From contig NZ_JAFFQC010000001.1 of assembly GCF_016918545.1 (NCBI RefSeq), positions 1 through 64,000 of the forward strand: a stretch of 64,000 nucleotides of DNA, written 5' to 3'. The DNA is from Desulfobulbus alkaliphilus (GTDB taxonomy: Bacteria > Desulfobacterota > Desulfobulbia > Desulfobulbales > Desulfobulbaceae). Shown piece by piece: positions 1 through 7,853 of the stretch; within the stretch, counting starts at the first letter, position 1, and each line of letters begins with the position of its first letter. The position numbers and the translations under genes are program-made. The notes below the pieces were generated by a model that saw only the letters and a list, made by a program, of their open reading frames with translations, searched no databases and was not told the DNA's origin.

Positions 1-294
1 GACCTTTATGCCGAGATGAAACGGATGCCTTCCAGTGAGCGGATTCGCTTCTTTGCCTTGCTCACCAGCAATGCCTTTCGCGAGGATGACTTCACCCATG
101 ACCAAGTATTCGGGTCCGTTCACAGGGCGCCATTTTCGGTACCAGAGGCAGCCGAGTACCTCGAAGTCTCTGTTCCAACCCTGCGCCGCTATGTGCAATC
201 CGGCAAACTGAGGCCGGTGCAGGTTGTCGGGCGCAGTCAATTGTTTGATGCTGCGGATTTACGTTCTTTTAAACGAAAAAAGTCAGCTGCTTAG
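1..294 (+). CDS. HTH (excisionase-type) antitoxin, copy A, 5' end outside window
   Basis: This is the DNA-binding antitoxin half of a RelE/HTH toxin-antitoxin pair. The reading frame is open from base 1, and the sequence matches the full-length copy at 9444-9761 from its ninth codon, so the true start lies before the window. The C-terminal half carries a MerR/excisionase-like helix-turn-helix (SVPEAAEYLEVS followed by VPTLRRYVQSGK) and a basic tail. Antitoxins of this class bind their own promoter and neutralise the upstream RelE-like toxin, which is out of view here. It sits in the left copy of a 1.1-kb direct repeat and is followed by a hairpin and a BrnT/BrnA pair. Confidence 0.75.
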   Translation, partial: DLYAEMKRMPSSERIRFFALLTSNAFREDDFTHDQVFGSVHRAPFSVPEAAEYLEVSVPTLRRYVQSGKLRPVQVVGRSQLFDAADLRSFKRKKSAA

Positions 295-333
295 AAGCGC
301 GACACACAGTAACTAAATGGTCAACGCATGGAC

Positions 334-455
334 ACGGGGTCAGGCCAAGAGTCCTTGCAAAAACACGGGGTCAGGTCTCAAGAAAAGAAATAGGAAACAG
401 GACACGGTTTCTGCTTTTCAAACCGAAACCGTGGCCTGTTTGTCCCCTATTTCTA
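334..455. repeat. Hairpin spacer with ACACGGGGTCAGG motifs
   Basis: Two ACACGGGGTCAGG motifs are followed by a strong inverted repeat (about 385-455): AAATAGG and CACGGTTTC on the left pair with GAAACCGTG and CCTATTT on the right. The second copy at 9801-9922 has the same stem with one pair improved (GGCCACGG instead of GGACACGG). The GGGGTCAGG motif recurs in family-2 repeats elsewhere in the island. It could terminate transcription from the upstream antitoxin gene, but there is no clear T-run. Confidence 0.6.
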
Positions 456-513
456 CTCTGCGTTGACTCAAGTGGTGTAACTGTTATATTTACAAGCATG
501 GAAAGCTGTCTGC

Positions 514-795
514 ATGAGATGTAAATTTGACCACCGAAAGAGTAAAAAGCTGAAAGCCGATCCCAGACGGGGAATTGGGTTTACAGAGGTTCAGGAGATA
601 TGGAATCATCCGCATTACGTGGACTTTCGGTCGGATGACCCGGAACAATTCCGTGCAATCGGTTGGGTGAAAGGGCAGCTTTTTTCAGTCATATATGAAA
701 TCAGAGAAGATGAGCAAGGAGAATATTATCATCTCGTTACGCTTTGGAAATCGACCAGGCAGGAGGAAATCTTATATGAAGAACATAGCTGGTAA
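514..795 (+). CDS. BrnT-family ribonuclease toxin, copy 1
   Basis: This 93-residue basic protein has the BrnT layout: an N-terminal F-D-x-x-K-S segment, then GIGFTEVQEIW, a D-x-R stretch and a C-terminal beta-rich part ending in LVTLWKSTRQEEI. BrnT toxins adopt a RelE-like fold and cleave RNA. The gene overlaps the next gene, brnA, by 20 bases, the usual toxin-first order for this family. A near-identical copy lies at 9981-10262; the two differ at a few codons such as H/Q and Q/K near the start. The ATG at 514 gives the usual family length. Function is inferred from family resemblance and gene order. Confidence 0.75.
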   Translation: MRCKFDHRKSKKLKADPRRGIGFTEVQEIWNHPHYVDFRSDDPEQFRAIGWVKGQLFSVIYEIREDEQGEYYHLVTLWKSTRQEEILYEEHSW

Positions 796-1048
796 AACCA
801 ACCCGTCGGCCGATGAAATTGCTGAAAAAGCAGCGAGCGGCGAGGATGTGTCTCTGTATTTCACCAATAAAGGTGAAATGAAACCTGCAGTCCAGAGAGT
901 GAACGTTGATTTTGGGGTTGATATGCTCAAGGAACTTGATGCCATTGCCAAGGAATTAAATGTCAGCCGCCAGGCTGTTATAAAGCTCTATCTGCGTCAA
1001 TCCTTGAACCTGCATTATTTGGCTCGCAAAGGTATGGAGTCAAAGTAA
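776..1048 (+). CDS. BrnA-family antitoxin, copy 1
   Basis: The 90-residue antitoxin is predicted to bind BrnT and the operon promoter. A longer reading frame is open from 695, but the ATG at 776 has a strong Shine-Dalgarno (AGGAGG, 760-765) and begins MKNIAGKTNPSADEI, so I chose it. The C-terminal half (VDFGVDMLKELDAIAKELN then VSRQAVIKLYLRQSL) is a ribbon-helix-helix DNA-binding domain. It overlaps brnT by 20 bases, so the pair is probably translationally coupled. The copy at 10243-10515 differs at L/I and L/V positions. Confidence 0.75.
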   Translation: MKNIAGKTNPSADEIAEKAASGEDVSLYFTNKGEMKPAVQRVNVDFGVDMLKELDAIAKELNVSRQAVIKLYLRQSLNLHYLARKGMESK

Positions 1049-1160
1049 GCGTACAGAATGGATGAGGGTCAAGTCTTGACATGACAGTTGCCTTGGGCCT
1101 GTTAGGCTCGCAGGGTTTACTTCTTGCGTCCATTAAAAATGGGGGGAATACCGAGGCATT

Positions 1161-1471
1161 TTACGGGATATGCCTGGAGAGGATCATGCGTTGGTGCAAA
1201 ATGCGCACGACGCCAAGGCTGTCTTTGCCCGGCCGGTAAACAATTAGATGGGAGCCGACCGGGTAGACCAGGTGCGTCGGGGGCAAGTTGTCTCGACAAC
1301 GGCCAAGTTGCGGGTTGTGATTGAGCGCCATGAGCGCGTCGTTGATCTTATCGCGGTAGACGACGAGTTGAGCGTGGCTCCAATTTTCACCGGTAAAGCG
1401 CAGTATGTGTCAATGAAATCCGCTCGTGCTCTCGGCGAGAGCTTGATTAGTAGCGGCCTAAGGGAGGACAT
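1161..1471 (-). pseudogene. ParE-family toxin, frameshifted
   Basis: Read on the minus strand, the frame starting at 1471 gives LIKLSPRARADFIDTY, the typical ParE N-terminus. After about two extra bases near 1400 the frame shifts to RFTGENWSHAQLVVYRDKIN and continues through NPQLGRCRDNLPP, VYPVGSHLIVYRPG and VVRILHQRMILSRHIP before a stop at 1161-1163. All hallmark ParE segments are present in two frames, so the gene is broken. No antitoxin partner is recognisable upstream. The plus-strand reading frame covering the same region looks like a shadow of this gene. Confidence 0.75.
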
Positions 1472-1524
1472 CAGGGTCCATTGGTCGGCCACTGTGCATT
1501 GCGTTAACAGCGCTTTGGGTCAAA

Positions 1525-1562
1525 ACACGGGGTCAGGCCTCCAAGTTGACAAGTTGCCCCCC
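1525..1562 (+). repeat. Family-2 repeat, head segment
   Basis: This is the GGGGTCAGGCCTCCAAG head of family 2, which in other copies is followed after about 50 bases by the hairpin. Here about 200 bases, including a short run of AAGCAC repeats near 1586-1605, separate head and hairpin. The intervening stretch 1563-1762 has no recognisable gene. Confidence 0.7.
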
Positions 1563-1780
1563 CCTGTTTGCCTGCTGATCACCCAAGCACAAGCACAAGC
1601 ACAAGCAATATTTTTCGCTTTTGGTGAGATTCCACTAGACGAGGTGGCGGAAGTGGAAATCAACCGGGTGTCGATTGATGCTGCTGATGGCTACGCAGAA
1701 GTGGCCGACCGGTGGACCGGTGAACATTACAAATTCAAGGGACTCGTAACCGTTCACCACCTTCCTTCCCACTGAAAATA

Positions 1781-1843
1781 ATCGCGGGCATGGCCCGCTC
1801 CTACAGGCTCGGTGGTAGTGTAGGAGCGGGCCATGCCCGCGAT
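1781..1843. repeat. Family-2 REP-like hairpin (perfect 23-bp arms)
   Basis: Arms beginning CGCGGGCATGG and ending CCATGCCCGCG form an essentially perfect long hairpin, with a loop that includes GGCTCGGTGG. The same hairpin occurs at 2717-2779 and 6037-6097, with half-hairpins at 3817-3885, 10659-10682 and 13565-13588. It abuts the transposase remnant that follows. Confidence 0.85.
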
Positions 1844-1847
1844 ATAT

Positions 1848-2041
1848 AATGTTCCGTTGATTGTATTGTTGCCCGGTGCGGCTGCCACCAATTGCAACGA
1901 CCGGGCAGGACATCAGGCTCCCCGCTCTCGGCTGTCATGAGATGGATATGGTTCGAAGTGATCATGGACTTCAGCACCAGTAAACCATAGCGCTTTTCCG
2001 CTTCGTACAGCCAATGCCGCCACCTCTGCCAGCCGCGGCGG
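1848..2041 (-). mobile_element. REP-associated tyrosine transposase (Y1_Tnp/RAYT) remnant
   Basis: On the minus strand a frame reads RHWLYEAEKRYGLLVLKSM then ITSNHIHLMTAESGE, which matches the segment around the HUH motif (N-H-I-H-L) of RAYT/IS200-like transposases. A second frame downstream reads GGSRTGQQYNQRN, matching the conserved GRTGQ-EYNQRK block. The N-terminus and the catalytic tyrosine region are gone. RAYT enzymes mobilise REP hairpins, and this fragment lies a few bases from a family-2 hairpin, which suggests the enzyme class behind that family. It is inactive here. Confidence 0.65.
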
Positions 2042-2043
2042 GT

Positions 2044-2235
2044 GTTTGATGGCGATGAAAATGCCCGTCAGGCAGTTGCGGTTGATCCCCGCCTGGTATT
2101 GGAGGGCGATACGCCGCGTCTTATCGATGAGTGGCAGATTGAACCCGCCATCTGGAATCATATCCGGCGAACAGTTGACGAGCGCGACGCGCCGGGCCAG
2201 TTCATCCTGACCGGTTCCGCGGCGCCCGCCGATGA
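2044..2235 (+). pseudogene. DUF4143-type AAA ATPase, internal fragment
   Basis: The translation DGDENARQAVAVDP to PGQFILTGSAAPADD corresponds to the region from after Walker A to the sensor-1 segment of DUF4143-type ATPases. It is nearly identical to 8914-9085, where the Walker A half is preserved. No Walker A motif or C-terminal half remains here. The frame then runs into a scrap of a different gene. Confidence 0.65.
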
Positions 2236-2333
2236 TCGATCCGCCTTGTCCATGGCGAGGCAGCGGCTCAAGCAGCATTGCGGCCGGCCCTGGTAAATGA
2301 ACTGGGGCATGGGGTTGATCATTCCCTTACCGC
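2236..2333 (+). pseudogene. C-terminal scrap of a beta-CASP MBL gene
   Basis: One frame reads SIRLVHGEAAAQAALRPALV followed by NELGHGVDHS. This aligns with the C-terminal end of the complete MBL protein at 14047-15480 (IRLVHGEPTAKVALRQALV then DEMGPGVDIS). It is diverged, so it is not a very recent copy, and it is fused at both sides to unrelated gene fragments. Confidence 0.6.
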
Positions 2334-2631
2334 TGAAGACCTTTATGCCGAGATGAAACGGATGCCTTCCAGTGAGCGGATTCGCTTCTTTGCCTTGCTC
2401 ACCAGCAATGCCTTTCGCGAGGATGACTTCACCCATGACCAAGTATTCGGGTCCGTTCACAGGGAGCCATTTTCGGTACCAGAGGCAGCCGAGTACCTCG
2501 AAGTCTCTATTCCAACCCTGCGCCGCTATGTGCAATCCGGCAAACTGAGGCCGGTGCAGGTTGTCGGGCGCAGTCAATTGTTTGATGCTGCGGATTTACG
2601 TTCTTTTAAACGAAAAAAGTCAGCTGCTTAG
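2278..2631 (+). CDS. HTH antitoxin, copy B, with replaced N-terminus
   Basis: From about 2334 this is the same HTH antitoxin as at 9444 (SLTAEDLYAEMKRMPSSERI onward), including the excisionase-type helix-turn-helix and basic tail. The usual start (MNQ) is lost and the open frame extends into the MBL C-terminal scrap. Possible starts are TTG at 2278 or the internal ATG at 2353; neither has a convincing ribosome binding site. No toxin gene precedes it, so it is an orphan and may not be expressed. Confidence 0.55.
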   Translation: MRPALVNELGHGVDHSLTAEDLYAEMKRMPSSERIRFFALLTSNAFREDDFTHDQVFGSVHREPFSVPEAAEYLEVSIPTLRRYVQSGKLRPVQVVGRSQLFDAADLRSFKRKKSAA

Positions 2632-2652
2632 AAACGCTCGACACGGGGTCAC

Positions 2653-2780
2653 GACACGGGGTCAGGCCTCCAAGTTGACAAGTTTATTTTCCCTGTTTTC
2701 CTTCCCACTGAATAAAATCGCGGGCATGGCCCGCTCCTACAGGCTCGGTGGTAGTGCAGGTGCGGGCCATGCCCGCGATA
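2653..2780 (+). repeat. Family-2 repeat, full copy
   Basis: Head GGGGTCAGGCCTCCAAG, spacer with CTTCCCACTGAA, then the CGCGGGCATGG hairpin (2717-2779) with one mismatch in the right arm. A partial duplicate of the head (ACACGGGGTCA) lies just before at 2640-2651. The following 2781-3005 contains no recognisable gene. Confidence 0.85.
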
Positions 2781-3005
2781 AGGGTGAAATCAGGGACAGA
2801 CATCACGCCGAAAAAACCTGTCATCACAGAGGAGGCCAAGTCCTGGGTTGTCAACTCTTTTCTCCCTCTATTACCAGGCGGGATTCAAGTAACAAATTGG
2901 GGGGGGCTTACAGAGTTGGCCGGTTGACTTCCCTTAGGGGGTTCGTTACTATTTGAAAATAGAAGACGATCAGGGAATATCCTTTTTTTTGAGGGAGATG
3001 ATGCC

Positions 3006-3263
3006 ATGAGAAATGTGGTTGAAATTGATTTTCCAAGTGAAATACTGCTTGGCCTCCACCTTGATGCCGAACAATTTGCCAAGCTGATTAAAAAAGAAAC
3101 GGCTCTTGCCCTTTTCAAGGATGGTAAGCTTTCTTCTGGCATGGCAGCGCGTTGGCTCGGTGTCCCCAGGGTGCATTTTCTTATCCTGGCCATGCAGGAG
3201 GGGGATGCAATGCTGCTGCAGGACGATGAGGATGATTTTGCCCGCGAGACTTCCCTGTTGTGA
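3006..3263 (+). CDS. UPF0175-family antitoxin
   Basis: This 85-residue protein has the UPF0175 signature: an N-terminal strand (VVEIDFPSEIL), a helix LIKKETALALFKDGKLSSGM and a helix-turn-helix-like AARWLGVPRVHFLILA. It overlaps the next gene by four bases (GTGA), so the two are coupled. UPF0175 proteins are the usual partners of DUF3368 PIN-like toxins. The ATG at 3006 follows GGGAGATGATGCC, an acceptable ribosome binding site. Confidence 0.8.
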   Translation: MRNVVEIDFPSEILLGLHLDAEQFAKLIKKETALALFKDGKLSSGMAARWLGVPRVHFLILAMQEGDAMLLQDDEDDFARETSLL

Positions 3264-3733
3264 TTGTTTATTCCAACACCACCCCCTTCATCGCGCTGGC
3301 GGGCATAGGTTGCCTGGACCTGTTGCCGAAAATATTCGGTCAGGTTCGTGTCGCCCAAGCTGTCGTTGATGAGTGCGCCGAAGGTGGCCGTGTATTCGTT
3401 CCTTCTTTGCTTAAGTTGGATTGGGTTATTCCTGTTCCTGATGATCCGGCCACGGAGTTGACGATTTTATTCGAGCTCGATCGCGGGGAAAAACAAACGA
3501 TTTTGCTTGCCCGGAAAGATAGGGCCGAGAAAATCATCATCGACGAAAGGCTGGGAAGAAGGGTTGCGGAATACCTTGGGCTTGATGTGGTTGGTACACT
3601 GGGTATCCTTGCCAAGGCCAAAACACTTGGCCACATCAAGTCATTTAAAGACACGGCATCCCTCATGCAGCAGAACGGAGTCTACTATAACTCCTCGTTG
3701 ATTCAGCGTATCGCGCTCCATTTGGGTGAATGA
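3260..3733 (+). CDS. DUF3368 PIN-like toxin
   Basis: This 157-residue protein starts with GTG inside the stop of the UPF0175 gene. It has the DUF3368 layout: VYSNTTPFIALAGIGCLDLL at the N-terminus (serine-asparagine in place of the usual S-D/N PIN acidic start), AVVDEC, LDRGEKQTILLA with acidic residues, IIDERLGRRVAEYLGL and VVGTLGILAKAK. PIN-fold toxins are metal-dependent ribonucleases. Together with the upstream gene it forms what looks like an intact TA pair. A 54-base scrap of a homologous gene is found at 13484-13537. Confidence 0.8.
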   Translation: MIVYSNTTPFIALAGIGCLDLLPKIFGQVRVAQAVVDECAEGGRVFVPSLLKLDWVIPVPDDPATELTILFELDRGEKQTILLARKDRAEKIIIDERLGRRVAEYLGLDVVGTLGILAKAKTLGHIKSFKDTASLMQQNGVYYNSSLIQRIALHLGE

Positions 3734-3751
3734 GGTAGCCATGGGCAAGCG

Positions 3752-3887
3752 GCACGGGGTCAGGCCTCCAAGTTGACAAGTTGATTTTCCCTGTTTCCCT
3801 TCCCACTGAAAAAAATCGCGGGCATGGCCCGCTCCTACAAGAAATAATCGCGGGTATGGCCCGCTCCTACAAGTTCGGTGGTGGGGC
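3752..3887 (+). repeat. Family-2 repeat with duplicated half-hairpin
   Basis: The head GGGGTCAGGCCTCCAAG is followed by two direct half-hairpins (ATCGCGGGCATGGCCCGC and ATCGCGGGTATGGCCCGC) instead of the usual inverted pair. It ends at GGTGGGGCC and joins directly to a family-1 end. Confidence 0.8.
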
Positions 3888-3888
3888 C

Positions 3889-3923
3889 CTGAATCCGTAA
3901 CGGCTGGACGCTTGTTTTGGATG
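3889..3923 (-). repeat. Family-1 element fragment
   Basis: CTGAATCCGTAACGGCTGG followed by ACGCTTGTTTTGGAT is the B-end of the dispersed family-1 element (read on the minus strand), truncated after about 35 bases where remnants of another gene begin. Confidence 0.7.
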
Positions 3924-3925
3924 CT

Positions 3926-4075
3926 GGTGCCAGTCGGCCTGCTGCTTGCCTGCAACTCGGGCGTGAGCTTTCCCTTCCTTGGGTGGTCAAGTTGGCCTCG
4001 ACGGAGCTGCCGACCGGCAGCAATCGCCCTTGGGTCTCCCGCGGCAGCCACGGCGTCCTGGTGCTCAAACCATGA
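3926..4075 (+). pseudogene. C-terminal scrap of an antitoxin gene upstream of AbiEii
   Basis: One frame stays open and ends ELPTGSNRPWVSRGSHGVLV LKP with a stop overlapping the ATG of the following AbiEii fragment by four bases. That position and overlap match an AbiEi-type antitoxin, but the fold is not recognisable from this short piece. Confidence 0.35.
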
Positions 4076-4495
4076 ACCCGGTATACCTGGAGACCGCTCG
4101 GCTGCTCACCCAAGTGGTTCCGCTGATTTTTAACGGTGATACTTTCGCGCTCAAGGGCGGGACGGCCATCAATTTGTTTGTGCGCGATATGTCACGACTA
4201 TCCGTGGACCTCGACCTGGTATTTCCCGATCACCGGATGGAGCGTGTACAGGCACTGAAACAAATCAATGAGGCCATCCGGCAAGCTGCGGGACGGTTGA
4301 AAGCAGAGGATTCCAGATCTATACCTTTACCGCCGCAGATGCCGGCGAAACCAAGCTCCTGGTTCGATGGGTAGAGTGGAGGTAGGTCAAGGCCGAGGTC
4401 AATTTTGTGATGCGCGGCACCGTGTACCTGTACCCGGTTCGGATCGGGTCACTGTCCGCTAAGGCGTGCGATTTGCTGATGGTGATAGGTTCATT
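4072..4495 (+). pseudogene. AbiEii-type nucleotidyltransferase toxin, truncated and frameshifted
   Basis: From ATG 4072 the translation has the AbiEii N-terminal core: FALKGGTAINLFVRD followed by RLSVDLDLVF, the G-G-T/S and S-x-D-L-D catalytic motifs. The frame breaks near 4315. A second frame continues with QIYTFTAADAGETKLLVRW and then, after a stop, VKAEVNFVMRGTVY, both expected AbiEii segments. The C-terminal half is missing and the minus-strand ATPase gene follows. A non-functional remnant. Confidence 0.7.
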
Positions 4496-4507
4496 TGGCG
4501 CTTACGT

Positions 4508-5821
4508 TTAAATCACGTTCCGCCGATGGTCGCCAATTGTCGAGACACAATAGAGTGGGAGGAAGTGCAGTTTCTGGTCAGATACTGTATTGCTTGTGCC
4601 ACTATACAGTACCAATCCATGCGGGCAATTCTGATATTTTTCCAGCATCATGTGCAGACTTCGCAAACTCCCGCTTGCTCCCGACTTAACTTCTACCGGG
4701 TAAATATTTCCTTGCCGAACAACGAGAAAATCTACTTCGGCACTGCTGCCACGGCTCTCCCGTGCCCAATAAAACAGTTCTGAACTATGCCAGGCGAGGA
4801 GTTCCTGGGCTACGAATTGTTCGGCAAGTTTTCCACGGTACATCGCCAGGAGATTTTCCTGCTGCAATTCCAGTTCAACCGGCACCTGACAGAGTCTCTG
4901 CATAAGACCTATGTCGAGCATGGCTGCCTTGAATTTCTTGGGGTTGGCTGTTGCCCCTAACGGCAAACCACGGGGATCACAGGCCGGAATTTTATGAATA
5001 ACCTTCGCCTTGGCCAATAGGTCAAAGGCCTTCCGATTCATCTGGCTTGAATGCGCATCATTTAAGCGGGTATATTTTAATTGCTCGCCAATACTTTTTG
5101 CCACTCCCAAAAAAACTGCATCCAGACAGGTCGTGTTGATATGGGGGGTGTATTTGGAAAAATCATCGCGATACGAGTCGAGGATTTCTGCTTGGACTTG
5201 AAAGGTTTCAACCATGGAACCAGAGTCACGATAGGTCTTGACACATTCAGGCATGCCGCCAACAAAGAAATAGTGCCGCAATTCCTTAAGAATAGTTTTC
5301 TGCATGGGCCCGGCAACATCAACCGATTGCTGGAGAGTGTATTCGGCCATCTGTTCTTTGCCGGTTGCCAGAAGATATTCATAAAAAGTCATCGGATGCA
5401 GATACAGATACTGAACGCGACCGACAGGAACGGATATTTCGCCGAAGGCAAACTCCAACAATGAACCGGCTGCTATAACATGGAGTTCGGGCAGCTCTTC
5501 ATAAAAGTAGCGTAAGGCCAGTATTGCTCTCGGGCACGCCTGAATCTCGTCAAAAAAAAGGAGCGTCTGCCCGGGTATGATTCGACCGGCTGTCAATTCC
5601 AAATGGTTCAGTATCGATTGCGGCTGAAGATTCTCAGCGAAAAGAGGGTGAAGGTCGCGACGTTTTTCCAGATCTACTTTGACAAAGCTGGTAAATTGTT
5701 TTGCCAGCACATTCTCGACCAACCATGTTTTCCCGACCTGGCGTGCCCCGCGAATAATTAGAGGCTTCCGGCGCGACGAATCTTTCCAGCCGGCAATCTG
5801 TTTTTCAGCCAATCGTTGCAT
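4508..5821 (-). CDS. AAA family ATPase with C-terminal DUF4143
   Basis: This 437-residue protein has Walker A GARQVGKT (about residues 25-32), Walker B LLFFDEIQ (about 90) and sensor 1 HVIAAGSLLEFAF. The C-terminal half is DUF4143-like with a restriction-endonuclease-type ending: EQFVAQELL, then SSAEVDFLVV and YPVEVKSG, in which E, D and E-x-K residues could be nuclease-like. Such proteins are common in mobile islands; their role is unknown and often guessed to be defence or TA-like. Full length, with plausible ATG at 5821. Upstream is a short AT-rich spacer. Confidence 0.75.
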   Translation of the reverse strand: MQRLAEKQIAGWKDSSRRKPLIIRGARQVGKTWLVENVLAKQFTSFVKVDLEKRRDLHPLFAENLQPQSILNHLELTAGRIIPGQTLLFFDEIQACPRAILALRYFYEELPELHVIAAGSLLEFAFGEISVPVGRVQYLYLHPMTFYEYLLATGKEQMAEYTLQQSVDVAGPMQKTILKELRHYFFVGGMPECVKTYRDSGSMVETFQVQAEILDSYRDDFSKYTPHINTTCLDAVFLGVAKSIGEQLKYTRLNDAHSSQMNRKAFDLLAKAKVIHKIPACDPRGLPLGATANPKKFKAAMLDIGLMQRLCQVPVELELQQENLLAMYRGKLAEQFVAQELLAWHSSELFYWARESRGSSAEVDFLVVRQGNIYPVEVKSGASGSLRSLHMMLEKYQNCPHGLVLYSGTSNTVSDQKLHFLPLYCVSTIGDHRRNVI

Positions 5822-5972
5822 GCATTATTCTCATTTGTTCCAGGTGGTTCGCACAACGGTAAAGCACAACACAACCGTAGAGTACCCTCCGTGAAGATAT
5901 AAAGTCAATGTTATTTCGACCGTATAAAAGTAAAAATTCAACGGTATTAATATTGCTTTATGGGTCATTTAC

Positions 5973-6101
5973 GGGGTCAGGCCTCCAAGTTGGCAAGTTG
6001 ACCCTCCCTGTTTCCCTGCCCACTGAAAAAAATCTCGGGCAGATGGCCCGCTCCTACAGGCTCGGTGGTAGTGTGGAGCGGGCCATGCCCGCGATATATA
6101 A
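5973..6101 (+). repeat. Family-2 repeat, full copy
   Basis: Head ACGGGGTCAGGCCTCC, CTGCCCACTGAA spacer and the hairpin with arms TCGGGCAGATGGCCCGC and GCGGGCCATGCCCGCG. The left arm carries small indels. It ends in GATATATA like the copy at 1843. Confidence 0.8.
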
Positions 6102-6171
6102 TCTTGCATACTTCACGCAACAATGGTACACGCAAAGTTACATATTCTATCACTTTGTGTGGACTTTTTCG

Positions 6172-6720
6172 ATGCAACCGATAAAACAACTCAGCCGGAT
6201 TCTCGACAACCTTGCAGACTCGGATAATTATCTCTTTGCTGTGGATGATCTGCGCTGCGCACTGCCGGATACCGGTTCCGGGGCATTTAAGGCGTTACTG
6301 AGCCGTGCGCAAAAAAACAACATGCTCAAGCGTGTCTGCAAGGGGATATATCTGTTTGAGCGCGTCAAATATCCTGCGGGGTATGTGCTGTTTCATACCG
6401 CTGCGAAACTACGTTCCGATACTTTTAATTACTTAAGCCTTGAAACGGTGCTCAGCGATGCCGGGGTCATTTCCCAGATCCCTTTGCACTGGATAACGCT
6501 GATGTCGTCCGGGCGCAGCCATATCGTTGAATGCGGTGACTATGGGCATATTGAATTCATCCACACCAAGCGTAAACCGACTGATATTGCTGATCGATTA
6601 ACCTATGATCCGGAACGTCGCCTCTGGCGAGCCTCAGTATCACTGGCCCTGCTGGATATGAAACTCACCCGCCGCAGTACCGACCTGGTGGATTGGAGCC
6701 TTGTCAATGAGCTTGTTTGA
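6172..6720 (+). CDS. AbiEi-family antitoxin (type IV TA)
   Basis: This 182-residue protein has an N-terminal winged helix (RILDNLADSDNYLFAVDDL to LLSRAQKNNMLKRVCKGIYL) and the AbiEi C-terminal domain (YLSLETVLSDAGVISQIP, IEFIHTKRKP). AbiEi represses its own operon and counteracts AbiEii. The ATG at 6172 is chosen because the longer open frame runs back into a family-2 repeat. It overlaps abiEii by 14 bases. Together the pair looks intact. Confidence 0.8.
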   Translation: MQPIKQLSRILDNLADSDNYLFAVDDLRCALPDTGSGAFKALLSRAQKNNMLKRVCKGIYLFERVKYPAGYVLFHTAAKLRSDTFNYLSLETVLSDAGVISQIPLHWITLMSSGRSHIVECGDYGHIEFIHTKRKPTDIADRLTYDPERRLWRASVSLALLDMKLTRRSTDLVDWSLVNELV

Positions 6721-7570
6721 TCAACTGGTCGATGAAGCGACACGCAACCTGCCTCAGTGTGCCCCTTTGCGGGTTGTGGTGGAAAAGGAACTGCTGCATC
6801 ATGACATTCTTCGCGAGATGAGCCGGGCCGGATTTTTACAGAGGCTGACGTTTATCGGCGGAACCTGCCTGCGCCTCTGCTACGGTTCACCGCGGTTGAG
6901 TGAAAATCTGGACTTTTCCGGAGGCGCTGATTTCACTAAAGACGCTCTGGTGGATCTTGGATCTGTGCTGGTGAAGAGGCTGGAGGTAAAATATGGATTG
7001 CCTGTCTCAGTCAGCGAACCGGTTCGTGAAGAGGGTAATGTCGATACCTGGAAGCTGCGGATGGTAACTCGCCCTGAGCGTAAGCATTTGCCAGACCAAC
7101 GCATCAATATCGATATCTGTGCGCTACCCAGCTACGATCGGCGTCCGGTGATGCTGCGCAACCACTATGGCGTCGATATGGGAACCTCGGGCCTGATTGT
7201 TCAGGCACAAAGCCGAGAAGAGATTTTCGCCGACAAAATCGTTACGTTCGCTCTGCGGAAGAACCGCTTGAAAAACCGCGATCTGTGGGACATCGTCTGG
7301 TTGCATCAGCAGGGCCTTACTGTACCGGTGGAACTGGTGCTGCGCAAAGTTACTGACCGGAGGATGAAGCGGGATGTTTTTTGGGATCGACTTGAGCAGC
7401 GGCTGACATTGTTACGATCAGACCCTTGGTGTCAAAAGAATTTTTTGTCGGAAATGCGGCGCTTTCTACCGCCGGCGGTGGTGGCTGAAACACTCGCGCA
7501 GGAAGCATTCTGGACTGTTTTGATGGATGTGGTTGCCGGGGAGTGTGATCGAGTTAAAAACCAGATCTGA
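6707..7570 (+). CDS. AbiEii-family nucleotidyltransferase toxin (type IV TA)
   Basis: This 287-residue protein belongs to the AbiEii/MenT nucleotidyltransferase family. The core motif FIGGTCLRLCYGSPRLSENL followed by DF shows the G-G-T and S-x-N/D-L-D-F elements; SREEIFADKIVTFALR with NRDLWDIVWL follows as in the family. These enzymes transfer nucleotides, in characterised cases to tRNA, and arrest growth. TTG at 6701 is an alternative start two codons upstream of the ATG. Note S-E-N-L-D-F where many members have S-x-D-L-D-F, a first acidic position replaced by Asn. Confidence 0.8.
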   Translation: MSLFDQLVDEATRNLPQCAPLRVVVEKELLHHDILREMSRAGFLQRLTFIGGTCLRLCYGSPRLSENLDFSGGADFTKDALVDLGSVLVKRLEVKYGLPVSVSEPVREEGNVDTWKLRMVTRPERKHLPDQRINIDICALPSYDRRPVMLRNHYGVDMGTSGLIVQAQSREEIFADKIVTFALRKNRLKNRDLWDIVWLHQQGLTVPVELVLRKVTDRRMKRDVFWDRLEQRLTLLRSDPWCQKNFLSEMRRFLPPAVVAETLAQEAFWTVLMDVVAGECDRVKNQI

Positions 7571-7601
7571 TTTTTGAGAGCTTTGTTTTTTTTTCCAGGG
7601 T

Positions 7602-7817
7602 CTGAATCCGTGAGCGGTCGTCCGTGCGTCAGCTTTGTTGTTCGTAACCGTTCGATTAAAGTACACTTTATCGAACGGTTACGGGCAATGAATATGGCGT
7701 GCGGACGGATGCCCCGAAGGGCGGCAGGTGAAAGATATTGCCAAGGGTTCCGCTGCAATTATAAAATGATTACAGTAATATATGTTAAAAACAAGCGTCC
7801 AGCCGTCACGGATTCAG
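7602..7817 (+). repeat. Family-1 structured element, full copy (216 bp)
   Basis: It starts CTGAATCCGTGAGCGG and ends GTCACGGATTCAG. It contains the long central inverted repeat around CCGTTCGATTAAAGT and ACTTTATCGAACGG, the GCCCCGAAGGGC mini-hairpin, and the CAATTATAAAATGATTAC stretch. It lies between abiEii and the truncated MBL gene; its right end and flank are duplicated at 13930-14010. Confidence 0.9.
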
Positions 7818-7853
7818 GCAGGGGAAACAAACGTATTGACCAAGAGAGGGACG

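Larger units (their letters stand above)
1..1126. repeat. 1.1-kb direct repeat, left copy
   Basis: This stretch aligns without gaps to 9468-10593 at a constant offset of 9467 bases, with only scattered substitutions. It carries the HTH antitoxin, a hairpin spacer and a BrnT/BrnA pair. Similarity stops after the TTACTTCTTG at 1117-1126. The left boundary is outside the window. Confidence 0.9.

Noticed and set aside
1248-1775. Plus-strand 175-residue gene
   Set aside because: Its first half is antisense to a recognisable ParE toxin and the second half runs through a family-2 head; composition looks non-coding.
5908-6171. Extended N-terminus of the AbiEi antitoxin
   Set aside because: The extra 88 codons read through a family-2 repeat; ATG 6172 gives the family length.
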